64,000 nucleotides of DNA from Xenopus tropicalis (taxonomy: Eukaryota; Chordata; Amphibia; Anura; Pipidae): contig NC_030678.2 of NCBI RefSeq assembly GCF_000004195.4, positions 57,009,378-57,073,377 on the forward strand, read 5' to 3'. Shown here one piece after another: positions 21,549 to 32,965 of this stretch (positions within the stretch are counted from its first letter, which is position 1; each line of letters starts with the position of its first letter). Made by a program: the position numbers and the translations under genes. A model generated the notes under the pieces. That model saw only the letters and a list, made by a program, of their open reading frames with translations, was not told the DNA's origin and did not search any database.

Positions 21549-22560
21549 CATCTGAGTGCAAAATGATGTAACTAAAATGCATGCAGGGTAAAACCTCTTG
21601 GCTTTTCGCTGTTATTGGTGGAGGAATTGTATGTTTGCTAGAATCTTTGAAAATGGACACACTGTTAATGGAAATTCACAAAAAATACTAGAACAGATGT
21701 TCCCTTGACGAAGGTCACTTACATGTAGTGGAAGGTATGAAGTACTATCATACCTTCCACCATGAGTATGAGGGATCTAATAGTAGACCCAGGTCCAGAT
21801 ATGCCAAACTTTCCTATCAGATTATGGCATATATGGACTATATATGCACATTACAATCTATCCACAATCAAACAGACTGAGAACAGGATTTTTAAAAAAG
21901 ATCTGTTGGCGAGTGCATTTGGCCATTGGCCTGCTAGTCTGTATAGACTTACAGAAATGCAGTTGTTCAGCCAAATTCTGAATAAATAGATCTGTGGATT
22001 TATAGGCCAATTTGGCCCTGTGTGTGGCCATTTGCTTATACTAAATGGGGCCTTAGAGTTCCAGAGCTTCTGAATTAGAGAACAGTGTTTGGGTTTATTG
22101 CTTCCAATGAATTTTTGTATTTCTGCCAATGCACTGAAAAGGACTAAAGTAGAATAAAGTCAGCATTGTTTGGGGGTCTATAACGCAAGCTGGTTCAAAT
22201 ATATGTCAGGTATAACTGACCAGTATTTTCATTTTTAACAATAGAAGCTGCCCATATTGTAATATAAACACAGTACATACAAGGGCAGTATACATGTTAA
22301 AGGATTTTTGACAAATCTTTGTGCCAAATATAATTTAAATAAATAACTTTGTCCCAAGTAGTCCAGGCTATAAGAATATTGGTCCTATAGTTTACTTATT
22401 TTTTTTTATAAATCATAGGCCTATGCAATCTATAGGCAAACTTACAAGTCTGGTAGGTTCATTGCTTATTTAACTAAAGTAATTAATTAATTAAAGTATG
22501 TTAAAAACATGTTTTTACAGTTTGTGTCCTGCCCAGGACATAGTGCCCATACGCACAGGT
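21549..22560. other. Unique DNA, no gene recognised
   Basis: A short palindrome at about 21733-21762 (GGAAGGTATGAAG and CATACCTTCC) is the only structure noted. Confidence 0.35.
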
Positions 22561-22562
22561 TT

Positions 22563-23137
22563 TGAAGCACAAAGACCTACTGAATGGTAGATTGTTGGGG
22601 GTATCCGTAATGGAGAAGGATCTAGGGGTTTTTGTAGATAACAAGTTGTCTAATTCCAGGCAGTGTCATTCTGTGGCTACTAAAGCAAATAAAATGCTGT
22701 CTTGTATAAAAAAGGGCATTGACTCAAGGGATGAAAACATAATTTTGCCTCTTTATAGGTCCCTGGTAAGGCCTCACCTTGAGTATGCAGTGCAGTTTTG
22801 GGCTCCAGTCCTTAAGAAGGATATTAATGAGCTGGAGAGAGTGCAGAGACGTGCAACTAAACTGGTAAAGGGGATGGAAGATTTAAACTATGAGGTGAGA
22901 CTGTCGAGGTTGGGGTTGTTTTCTCTGGAAAAGAGGCGCTTGCGAGGCGACATGATTACTCTGTACAAGTACATTAGAGGGGATTATAGACAGTTGGGGG
23001 ATGTTCTTTTTTCCCATAAAAACAATCAACACACCAGAGGCCACCCCTTTAGATTAGAGGAACGGAGCTTCCATTTGAAGCAGCGTAGCGTGGTTTTTCA
23101 CGGTGAGGGCAGTGAGGTTGTGGAATGCCCTTCCTAG
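22563..23137 (+). pseudogene. CR1-type ORF2 C-terminus
   Basis: The frame reads EKDLGVFVDNKL, RSLVRPHLEYAVQFWAPVLK, LERVQRRATKLVKGMEDLNY and GLFSLEKRRLRGDMITLYKY. These are the classic thumb and tail motifs of CR1/L2-type LINE proteins. After SFHLKQRS the family frame continues in another phase, so a frameshift near 23090 truncates the product. The endonuclease and RT palm are absent. Confidence 0.85.
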
Positions 23138-23369
23138 GGATGTGGTAATGGCAGATTCTGTTAATGCCTTTAAGAGGGGCCTGGATGAGTTCTTGAACAA
23201 GCAGAATATCCAAGGCTATTGTGATACTAATATCTACAGTTAGTATTAGTGGTTGTATATATAGTTTATGTATGTGAGTGTATAGATTGGTAGGTGTGGG
23301 TTGTGTGTGCTGGGTTTACTTGGATGGGTTGGACTCTGGTCTTTTTTCAACCCTATGTAACTATGTAAC
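22563..23369 (+). mobile_element. CR1-group LINE, best 3' copy
   Basis: Longest of four copies. The 5' part codes for the end of ORF2; the 3' UTR holds GGTTGTGTGTGCTGGGTTTA and ends in TATGTAACTATGTAAC, an 8-bp 3' repeat like that of CR1 elements. It is 5' truncated. No poly(A) tail, as expected for CR1. Confidence 0.88.
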
Positions 23370-23719
23370 CTTTGCCAACTTTGATAAATATAGCACTGCC
23401 TTTTTCAATCACATCTTTTCCTACAAGTTTCCTAAATATTTGGGGACAGTTTCTCAAACAGAGCAGTGTAAGTGGCTTACTTTATGGCACACTGGTTTCA
23501 CATTCATTTGCAATTTAGTTTTGTGAATAAAGTTCTTGCACATCCCAAAAAGAGCTGCAGTAAGATGGAGTAAACTGCTTTAGTAGTTGAGAAAATGCAT
23601 CATGTGACTGGCTGCTTTGACTCTCCCTTGCCAGGGAACAACTTTAGTGAGGCTCCTATTATTAAAGCAGTTTCTAAATAAGTAAAAAAAATACTTTCTC
23701 AGAGCCCTCTAATTCTAAA

Positions 23720-24335
23720 GGTGAAGTATATTCCTCAGAGGATGATTCTGTACAACCAGACAAACAGATGTTTTTGAAGAAGAAGAGGACTTGCAGTCAA
23801 TGGTGTTTGATTTGGCCTTAGTCCCTTCACTAATCAATGCAGTGAACCAAATTTTATGTGTTCAAGATTCATCTGACTCTCTTGAAAGCCTTAGAGATTT
23901 GCTCTCCTGCTCAAAATCCAAAGAATCCTTTTCTTTGTTTCAAGAGGTTTTGGATTTGATTACTGCAGAATGGAAAAGCTGCTAAAAAAAAGTTTTGCTT
24001 ATTTTATTAGCTGCTAGATTTTCTAAAATGTACCTATTTATGGAGACCTATTTAAAGGGATGGGACGAGCCTCCAGTGGTGGATGCTTCAGTAATTCGTT
24101 TAGCAAAAAAAAAAAACAACACACTGTCCATTGATGATTCTTTAGTGACCCCATGGGTAGAATAACAGAGACGAAGCTTAAAAAAAGAAAAAAAAAACCT
24201 CTTTCAAGTATCAGGTGCAGCTTGCCTTCCTTGTGTAGCCAAAGCTGTATCTTTGTGGATAGACAGGCTAGATTGTGCTATGAATGATGGAGTTGACAGA
24301 TCTGGTATTTCTTCACACCTTGGAGACTCAAGTCA
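23720..24335 (+). pseudogene. DIRS gag-like pseudogene
   Basis: Frames show DLALVPSLINAVNQIL, FQEVLDLITAEWKSC, then after a stop WDEPPVVDASVIRLAKK and SIDDSLVTPW, then AVSLWIDRLDCAMNDGVDRS. This order resembles ORF1 of DIRS elements, with its EWK and W..P.VD blocks. Stops and A-run frameshifts (about 23986 and 24108) kill it. It is a separate fragment from the DIRS piece at 5.7-6.4 kb. Confidence 0.45.
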
Positions 24336-25360
24336 GCTGTGGTGTTCATTCAACATGCTTGGCTGCTAGAATTAGTTCTGTTGCAGCCTGAAGGGCTCTC
24401 TGGTTTAGATCCTGGAGGTAATTCTGCCTCTAGAGTTAGCATGCAATTTGAAATCGAAATTGAGGGAAATAAATTCTTTGGTTCAAAAGTAAAGCTTAGG
24501 GACCATCAAAACCTTAGCATAAAGTGAGGTTCCATTTTTCAAAGAAGCACTGCCCTGAATTCATTTTAGGTCCAGCAAATTATGCTGATGAATTATGTTA
24601 TTTTGTTGAATGTTGTAACATCATCATTTTATTAATAACAGCACTGAATATACTTCAAGTTTTTTTTTTGTTTAAATTCCATTCCTGGAAAGCTTTGGTA
24701 TTACTGCAGAGAAATACTCTGTATTGCCTTTTACATTAAAGGGGTTAATGAACCATAATCTCTGTGGGAACCCTCTGCAGTCCCTGCTGAATATTTTGCT
24801 GATCTTGGTATTAATCTTGCAGTAAAACACTCCATATAGATAGCTGTAGACACTAGATTAGGAAACAACACTGTTTAATGGATAATGCTGGCACTGTCAG
24901 TACTTTATTAATCACCATTGTGGCTACCAGACAAATGGCCACGTCAAAGAAACAATTTTTGGATATAAGTTGTCCCAGTGCATACCAAAGTTGTATTATG
25001 TTGCACCAGGAAAAACATTTTGGGTATACACCTTGTTTTTGTCAGAGACACAATATTTTGTGGTTTCTCCTCTTTGAGATATGTGTTTTTCCTGGTGTGA
25101 TGTTATAAATACAAACACACCATTGACTTTTGGTGTGTGCTGGGCTCTCTTATTTTCAAAAATTACTTTTTAAAAAATTTTTTGCTACCAGTATAACTCA
25201 CCCAAAAACATTGGAAAGAGATGCCCAACTATTATTTTTTTATTTTTAAAAAGACCCTATCGTCAGTGCTACATTACCTAATAGACTTAAAGGACAGGAA
25301 GTTGGCTGCTTTTACCTGACAGAAGAGCATACATCCTAAGCACTTCTTATTAAGACATAC
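24336..25360. other. Possible further DIRS remnants
   Basis: A frame near 24878 reads MDNAGTVS, like the RNase H Asp region of retroelements, but no neighbouring motif supports it. Otherwise unrecognised. Confidence 0.25.
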
Positions 25361-25487
25361 CTGCAATTTCAGATGGTAATTGTCTCTTTTGAAAGTAATA
25401 GTCATCCAAAGGATAATGTGTCCTTGGAATGACATTCCAATATGTGCTGTTATCTCTTTAGCCGTGTGAATGACAGAATCTGTGTCA
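25361..25487 (-). CDS. Candidate host protein-coding exon, 127 nt
   Basis: On the minus strand a pyrimidine-rich acceptor (ACCTTTTTTTTCCAG, 25502-25488) and a strong donor (CAG/GTATGT at 25363-25355) enclose 127 nt. One frame is open throughout: one base, then 42 codons, ending exactly on CAG. The peptide includes VIHTAKEITAHIGMSF and ITFKRDNYHLKLQ. The stretch is not similar to any other part of the window and is surrounded by non-repetitive DNA. I do not recognise the protein. It would be an internal exon of a minus-strand gene whose other exons are outside the window or were not detected. Confidence 0.45.
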
Positions 25488-25502
25488 CTGGAAAAAAAAG
25501 GT

Positions 25503-26160
25503 TACAGCATAGCATGCCCACGATAAAGAAATAAAAAATACATCGCTAGCTAACACGTGCTGCTGGAGTAGCTGCAACGACTTGCTGTAAAAGGGTTAAA
25601 CATGGGAGTTGAATCAACACACAGCCAAAATGCTCTCCCTTTTCTCTCTGCCATTCCTCTCATTAACAGAACTGTTATTTGCCCCCTGGGTTTATTTTAC
25701 CGCCATTTCCAGTTTGACCTTGGCCACTGGTAATTTTAGCCTTATGTCCCAAGAGACCAATTAGTCTTTAATTAAGAAACAAACATGAAAAGAATCAGGC
25801 ATGTTGTTGAAAAGCTACGTTCTTTCCAGAGCTCTGCATTACTGTACATTGTTTGTTGTAAAGTTGTGTTTTTTATACATTTAGATAAATCCTAAACCTG
25901 ATCTCCTTTTATTAAACCCTAAGTAAAATTAGAAATGAGGCTGATGCTATTTCTTTTTTATGTTTTCAGTAAATATATACGCTGGTGGATTCTCTAAATG
26001 TTTTTTGTGTACTTCATATGATCAGAAGTATACTTTGCTCTTTATCCCTGTATTCCAGTGATTGGAAGAGGGGCAACTGCTCCAGAGAACATTAAGCCCT
26101 TTAGGGAACTGACAGGAGGAAATTAATCTTCCACTTCTAATCTGCTTTATCACTGGATAA
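25503..26160. other. Non-repetitive DNA flanking the candidate exon
   Basis: No transposon signatures are visible. This would be intron if the neighbouring exon is real. Confidence 0.35.
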
Positions 26161-26237
26161 GAATGAGTGTTTTGGAAGTTTCTGTTACCAGGCAGCTAAT
26201 AGTAGCTTGTGCCAGAATAGAAACTGAACTTCATATT

Positions 26238-26240
26238 ATC

Positions 26241-26280
<40 letters not shown>
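26238..26280. repeat. (TATC)n microsatellite
   Basis: About ten perfect TATC units. The tract resumes at 26610-26640 beyond an inserted MITE. Confidence 0.95.
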
Positions 26281-26609
26281 CAGGTATGGGACCTGATATC
26301 CAGAATGCTCTGTACCTGGGGTTTTTTCCGGATAAGGGGTCTTTCCGTAATTCGGATCTCCTACCTTAAGTCTACTAAAAAAAATAGTTAAACAGTAATT
26401 AAACCCAATAGGATTGTTCTGCCCCCAATAAGGGGTAATTATATCTTAGTTGGGATCAAGTACAAGGTACTGTTTTATTATTACAGAGAAAAAGGAAACC
26501 ATTTTTAAAATGTGAATTATTTGATTACAATGGAGTCTATAGGAGAAGGCCTTTCCGTACTTCGGAACTTTTTGGATAATGGGTTTCCGGATAAGGGGTT
26601 TGATACCTG
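26281..26609. mobile_element. CAGGTATGGGA-type MITE, intact
   Basis: Ends CAGGTATGGGACCTG and, inverted, TTTGATACCTG, flanked by TA within the TATC microsatellite. The interior has TTCCGGATAAGGGG near both ends and GGGATCAAGTACAAGGTACTG in the middle. TA duplication with CAG ends fits a pogo/Tigger-like Tc1/mariner MITE; this superfamily call is an inference. Confidence 0.8.
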
Positions 26610-26666
26610 TATCTATCTATCTACAGTATCTATCTATTTGTCTACCTACAGCACTAACTGATGCTG

Positions 26667-26697
<31 letters not shown>
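26667..26697. repeat. (AT)n microsatellite
   Basis: Alternating AT run. Smaller AT runs lie at about 26954-26970 and 27000-27010. Confidence 0.9.
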
Positions 26698-26701
<4 letters not shown>

Positions 26702-27024
26702 CATACAAAAAAAGACCAGCAACACCAAGTTCATGCGTTTTTAATACACAATTTATCTTTTTGGAATATAACTCGGTGTTGGTGGACTTTTTTTGGATAT
26801 TCAAATCATTTACCTTGCACCCGAGGTAAAAGCTGAAGCAGAGTGCCACCCTTGGTTCGCTATATATACAGTATATAAGTCCCAACAAAGTCTCTGTTAT
26901 TTTGCCTTAATAAATTTTTTTGTTTGCTATAAGCGGCCCGTGTTTTTCTACTGCTATATATATATATATTCCTAATAAATGATTGCCTATAATTTAAATT
27001 ATATATATATTGTGAGAGATACAA

Positions 27025-27600
27025 GAGTAGGCAGTAAGAACACTGTTTGGTGTATTTTCCACCATTGTTAAAGGTGGGATATATGTAGTACCAGGTAAGA
27101 TGCCTGGTTCTGCAGCAGCTAATGTTGTTTTTCATGCAAGCGGCATAGGAAAAGCCAGATAGGTGAGTCCTGGAGTAAATGGAGGGTGAGTAGCTTAGGT
27201 CCTCCATTCCGTACTCCAGTTTAATATTTTGATTTGGCCAGCTGTAAGCAGCTGCCTGATTAGGCTGTGGGTGAGCAGCAAATAAAAGAGTGATTAAGAT
27301 TCAGAGAGAGGGGTTCACTCTCAGAGTAGGGCACAGGGCAGGAAGGCTGCCTGCCTGTGTTAGGAACTCCCAGAGGAGCAGGGGGTGCTGCCTGCCACTG
27401 CAAGGAGCAGAGGGAGCCGTGATCATGTGTATGAGTGCATTGAGGCTTGGTGAGAAGCCTAAGTGTGCTAGAAGCTGGTGAGACAGAGAGAGACAGCAGG
27501 GCTGAGTGAGTAGCCCAAGAGTGTTCACAAGTGTGAGAGTCACTGCGGATGTGTGAAAGTCATTGGGGATGGTGAGAAGCCCTGGGAAAAGGTTCCAGTT
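27025..27600. repeat. LTR-like repeat, copy 1
   Basis: 27355-27412 (AACTCCCAGAGGAGC, GTGCTGCCTGCCACTGCAAG) matches 32699-32741, with looser similarity on both sides. GC-rich and non-coding, it looks like a solo LTR family, but TG...CA ends and target duplication were not resolved. Confidence 0.4.
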
Positions 27601-28112
27601 CTAAATGACTAATCGCCATGGTGCTAAAATTATCAGGATGATAATTCAGAGCCTACACACGATTGAAAAATGATACATCGGTGCGTTTATGGCCAGATTT
27701 AGGCTTTCCTTATACAGTATGTAAAGTGTGATCCTAACATGTGGCTTCAGCTAAACACACCTAAATTTGGTGGAATACATGTTTCTCAAATCACAAGTAT
27801 CAATGTGTCATTTGTACTGTGTATACATCACACTTTATTTAAACAAACAAGTCCCCCCTTGGGGCTTCTGCTAATTTATCAAAATAGCATAAAAACCCTG
27901 TACCACATAACAAATCAGTTCCTTGTGGTAGCGTACCAATATAAGGAGATAATCTCTCCAGAGAATAACTTGCACTACAAAGTCGTGAAACCACTCAAGT
28001 TACTGTATAAATGTAAATTTTATGCAAACATTTGTATTTGGCGCGCGATTAGTCGGAGCTGACTTTTAAAAGTTGACGATTAAATGCCCCTTGTGTCTTG
28101 GCCCTAATAATT
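27601..28112. other. Unique DNA
   Basis: A 107-codon open frame at 27739-28062 has no recognisable motif and no support. Confidence 0.3.
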
Positions 28113-28114
28113 TA

Positions 28115-29471
28115 CAATGCCCTCCATAATGTTTGGGACAAAGATACATTTTTTCTTTGATTTAGCCCTTTGTTCCTCAGTGTAAAATTTTAATCAAACA
28201 ATTCAGACGTGATTAAAGTGCACATTCCAGACTATAATTTAAAGTTATTTTGCAGAAGTTACAAGACTTTTTATATATAGTCCCCGTCATTTTAGGGCAC
28301 CATAATGTTTGGGACACAGGTGTTTGTGATTACCCAGGTTTGTTGCATTGCTTCCTTAGTGCAGGGATGAGGTACCTAGGCTGCTTCTATCATTTGGAGT
28401 CTGTAGTTGCCATTGTTCAACATGAGGAAAAAACCTGAGCCAATGAAAGCCAAGGAAGCTATTATGAGGCTAAAAAACAAGAATAAAACAATTAGAGACA
28501 TCAGTCAAACCTTAGGATTACCAAAATCAACTGTACCAATGGTACCAATGAAAACCTCCAATGCTGATGACAGAAGAATGCTTACTGTGGTAAAGAAAAA
28601 TTCTTAAACCCCTGTCCAGGAGGCAGGTGTGTCTATCCATAGAAGACTTCATCAACTATTTCAACAGAAATACAGAGGCTACACTGCAAGATGCAAGCCA
28701 CTAGTTAGCCACAGCTATCTGATTGATAGGGTTCAATTTAACCTAGCACCCTAGCAGTGGTTTGAAAGAGAAAGGAATATGAAAAGAGGAGGGTCTAAAT
28801 AGAAAGCTAAGTAATAAAAAAAACAACATTAACAATACAATTGTTAGTTAGATAGCAGTTGCACAATGAATTCTGAGATGTATAGAAACATCTTATCTGC
28901 TCAAGTTCCAGTAAATGCCTCCAAACTCATTGGTCGATGCTTCATCCTGCAACAAGATAATGATCCCAAACATACTGCTAAGGCAACACGAGAGTTTCTC
29001 AAAGCTAAAAAATCGAAAATTCTTGAATGGCCAAGCCAGTCACCTGATTTAAATCAAATTGAGCATGCCTTTTATTTGCTGAAGAGGAAACCTAAAGGGA
29101 CAAACCCCTGAAAGAAGCAGGAGTCGAAAGTGGCTGCAGTAGAGACTTGGCAGAGCACATAGTGATGTCTATGAATCGCCGACTTCAAGCAGTCATTGCA
29201 TGCAAGGGATATGCAACAAAGTACTAAACATGGCTACTTTCATTTACCTACCGTTACTTTGTCCCAAACATTATGGTGCCCTGAAAGGAGGGGGATTATG
29301 TATAAAAAGTGTTGTAATTTCTGCATGGTAAAACTGAAATGTTTGCAGTTAAAGTCTGGAATGTGTACTTTAATCACATCTGATTTTTTTTATTTAAAAT
29401 TTTACACTGAGGAGCAGAGGGGTAAATCAAACAAAAATGTGTCTTTGTTTCAAACATTATGGAGGGTAGTG
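28115..29471 (+). mobile_element. Tc1-type transposon with long IR/DR ends
   Basis: TA at 28113-28114 and 29472-29473 flanks inverted ends of about 200 bp. Each end has an outer site (CCTCCATAATGTTTGGGAC, from 28121; inverted at 29451-29466) and an inner site (ACCATAATGTTTGGGACAC, 28299-28317; inverted at about 29259-29278), the IR/DR layout of some Tc1 elements. The 1357-bp length is short for the group because part of the transposase gene is missing. Confidence 0.9.
28421..29111 (+). pseudogene. Tc1 transposase, deleted
   Basis: The N-terminal paired-like helix-turn-helix is visible (MRLKNKNKTIRDIS, then QTLGLPKSTV, 28480-28540). A stop follows at 28605. The C-terminal half resumes at 28866 with FILQQDNDPKHTAKAT (second catalytic Asp in QQDNDPKH) and LEWPSQSPDLNQIEHAF (third acidic residue in NQIEH). 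The stretch carrying the first Asp is not found between them, so the enzyme is inactive. Confidence 0.85.
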
Positions 29472-29473
29472 TA

Positions 29474-30884
29474 ATAGTAACAATCACTTGATTTCAATAC
29501 ATTCACTTTAAAATACTCTTGTTGCTGTGAATTATTTGTCTGATTCTAAAAAGAACTGTGACCTTAGTAAGAAGTGTGGTGCTATTGTCTGCCTAACAAT
29601 TTCATTATTGGTGCGATGTTGGCATAAAACTGCTAGATTCACCAGTGAAAAAGTGTTAAAATGATGAAGCACAAGTCAGTTAGTGATATCCTAAAGATTG
29701 AAAAGCAAAGTGTAAAAACTGCCTCCAGTTATTTTTCATACATGTCCATCAGTTAGAACATGGTTGCACTTTGCTGCTTTAATTACTCCCTGCCATTTGC
29801 CATGGCACAGAAATGCAAAGCTTTTCAGTTGTAGGGGCTTGGTATACTTAATTATATCAAACATAAAGAAAGTATTATAGCTAGATTATAGATATAGATT
29901 ATACATGCCTATTTTCTGATAAAGCCACTGTACAGCAGTAAAAACTTTGACAGTATAGAAGGAGTCATAATCAGTAATAATAAATTATTTGTAACATGCA
30001 AAGTTAAACAGACATTATAAGTTAACTGCAGATGTACATATTTATTTTACTATGCCCAATTGTAAAGAACAGCAAAGGGGTAGTGAAAGGTATATTCCAG
30101 AGCCTTGATCCCAGAGATTTACTGAATAATATGACATCCTATTAATACAGTCTGATCTGAGCATAGAAGTGTAAGGAGAGCACTATCAGTGATGCGGAGG
30201 CTGCACGTGATCAGCAGATGGATAAAGCACATGGGCAGACTTTGGAACAGCATGTGCAGAGGAAGTGTCAGGGTGGTGACAGGACATCTGAGAGGGTATA
30301 AAAGGAGTTAGGGTACCTGAGGGGAGAGTCTCTTGCTGGATCAGGTAACAGGACTGAAGCAGAGTAAGGACATGTCTACCATTTGCTTTGCATCAGAAAG
30401 AGCAGAACCGGACTACAGGGACCTCCAGCAGCAGGAGCAGGCAAATAACAGAGGATTATTTCAGTTTGCCTGAAGAATATAGGTCCTGATGAGTCCTGCT
30501 TGTTGGCAACCAACTGGACTGCTCCATTAACCATTGGCACCCAATAGACTTTGTCTAGTTTATTTGCACAATGCATTAATTTCAGTTCTATCCAGAACTT
30601 TAAACTGCTCTCTCAGCAGCATCTCTTCTTCAATACCTCCATCTTGACTCATGTATGTACTGGGAACCAGTTAATGTTCCAATTACAAAGAGACAAGTTT
30701 TTGGCAAGAACTTCTTGTGGACACCAGATGCCTTCCCTTTTCTTTTTCTCAAATACTCCATAAACCTCTGCAGTTCTGGTCCTGTAGTACTTGAGTCACT
30801 GTGTGCACCAGGTTCCTGAATGGTGTTATATGAATAGCAGTTTGCCCTCTCATAGGAAGGTGAATTGATAGGTATTACTTCTGT
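29474..30884. other. Mostly unique DNA, possible LTR promoter at 30298
   Basis: GAGGGTATAAAAGGAG at about 30292-30307 is an excellent TATA box in GC-richer sequence (30170-30440) that looks LTR-like. No matching second LTR or TSD was found. Confidence 0.35.
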
Positions 30885-31260
30885 TAAAGGGGACCTGTTA
30901 CCCTAAGAAATAACTCCAAATTATTTTCTATATTGTTAGTTGAGCAAAATAAACTTCACTTACTCTATATAAATAATATAAATCTTGTTTCCTTCCGTCC
31001 TGGAATTACTCAATCAAAGCAGGCAGGCACCATTTTGTGGACACTGTTATGAAGGCAAACTTTGTATCATGCAAAAATCTTGTGTATGTGCCATATAGGG
31101 GACCAGATGCCCATGCACTGGCTACACAGCTAGATGAGGAGGAGGGAGGGGAAAAGGAACACAGACTCCATTCTAGGTGCAGACCACAGATTGTGCTCTC
31201 TGAAATGGAACACAGGGGCCTGTGGCTATTTGCACAATGGCGATTGTGGCCTTTTTTTGC
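30885..31260 (-). mobile_element. T2-type element, truncated, same family as 59364
   Basis: TTAAAGGGGACCTGTTACCC matches the end of 59364-59835. The block with CACCATTTTGTGGACACTGTTATG (in two parts) and CCATGCACTGGCTACACAG is the reverse complement of 59585-59690. The far end is not recognisable. Confidence 0.65.
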
Positions 31261-32019
31261 ACTTTGAACACTGCATGTGGAATTTTCATGTTAAAGTCTG
31301 TTTTTATTTGTGGTCAATCCCCTGTGGTGCAGTGCTGACAACTGTTTGGGTGTTCTTCAATTTGAGCTGTAGATATGATTGTGGGGCCATATCATTGCAG
31401 GTTTGTCTTACTTTGGCGACTGTAGTAGAAACTTTCACCAACATTTTCACTAACCCCTTTTGAACACGGTTTCATCTAATTTACAAAAATTAATTAATCA
31501 TTTTTGAAGATGTAAATAGTTTTGGAGTTATGTTCTAGCATAGAATAAATATTCAGTTGAAAATATTGACCTCAACACCAACTTTTAAAAACAGGGATAA
31601 AAAATTTGCATTAACTCCATCTCAACAACTCAGAACTCCAGTCTAAGGATCCTTCTAAACAGATCAAAACACTATGATGAATCCCTCTGTAGTCCAGGAG
31701 GCACGAAAGTGTTTCACACAGAAAGGTCTAATTAATGGAGCCCTTTGCAGGAAGAAAAAGAATAATTTACATGTACAGTAGCTCCCTTTCCAAACTTCTA
31801 TGTTTGAATCCTATCACAACTCAAATGCTTTTAGTAGGCAATATTATGCAGCAATGAAATATGAATTAAAATTAAAGCGAAATATTCAAGAAGGAAAATG
31901 AGTATTCTTTAAGACAGGACCAAGGCACATCATCATGCTCCTTCATTTAGAAGCAGGGTCCCAAGAACTAACTCATATCCTCCAACAGCTAGGGTCCAAA
32001 ACTTGCACATCATTGAGAT

Positions 32020-32137
32020 TAGGCCTGGACTGGCAAGCTGAGTAATATCCCATAGGCAGTCAATATTTATTGGGCTGGTGGGGAGCTGTTTGAGCCTTGA
32101 AATTCCAAGGCCTATTTAGAATCCCAGTCCAGACCTG
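32020..32137. mobile_element. hAT MITE, near-perfect 8-bp TSD
   Basis: Ends (T)AGGCCTGGACTGG and, inverted, CCAGTCCAGACCTG. Flanks ATTGAGAT (32012-32019) and ATTGTGAT (32138-32145) differ at one base. Confidence 0.75.
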
Positions 32138-32336
32138 ATTGTGATACACAAGTTAAAGTGCAGCATAGGGTGCAGGCCACAAGGGGCCCCTGCTTTTGCA
32201 CTTAGCACACTGTGTTCTGCTTAATACAAATTTCCCCAAATTTCTCAGCAGTCTGTTCTCTTGCTTCCCCCATGAACACAGCACTGACTGTGTTAGTCTC
32301 CTTTTTTAAAGGAAAATCTTTATGATTACTATTATG

Positions 32337-32376
32337 TATATAAAAATATATGTGTATATATATATATATATATATT
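32337..32376. repeat. (TA)n-rich microsatellite
   Basis: AT/GT alternating tract directly before LTR-like sequence. Confidence 0.85.
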
Positions 32377-32965
32377 GTGGTAAAGTGACCAAAGAAATGT
32401 GTCAAAATGTGAGTTTACCCTTCTCCATAGTGGGAGATGTAAGCTTTAAGGAAAATGTTACTAAAGAGAGAATGCTTTCTCTGTTTAAAGGATTTTACTG
32501 TCTCATCTGGGAAGCGTTAGTGTTCTGGAAAGAACAGGCAGGCCAGTTACTCCATTCCAGTGGCCCAGCTCACATACTGCAGCTCATTTTCCACTTGAAG
32601 GCTGTCCTGTAGAAAGGTATTTAATTGTAGTGAGAACGTTAGGAAGGTCTCTCTGAGCAGGGCACAGAGCAGAGCTACCCGTCTGTGTTTGTTTGTAACT
32701 CCCAGAGGAGCTGGGGGTGCTGCCTGCCACTGCAAGGAACAGATGGGGCCTTTGGCAAAGAACTGAGAGGCTGAGTGTCTTAGGGACTGAGAGGAAAGCC
32801 AGGAGGCTGTGAAATTCCCCCAAAGAACTATTGTGAGTACAGGGGTAACCCCAACCATTTGTGCTTTCACTGGTAGTCCATAAGGGGCCCAGTGTAGTTA
32901 GGCAACCTGTCAAATGTGTGGACATAGTGCCCAGTGGGCAGCGTTTATTATTTATATAACTACAA
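32376..32965. repeat. LTR-like repeat, copy 2
   Basis: Starts TGTGGTAAAGTGACC. Shares AACTCCCAGAGGAGCTGGGG and GTGCTGCCTGCCACTGCAAG (32697-32742) with 27355-27412. The end is uncertain. Probably a solo LTR; the frames inside are incidental. Confidence 0.4.

Noticed and set aside
23278..23526. 82-codon frame after CR1
   Set aside because: Begins in the CR1 3' UTR; no domain, incidental.
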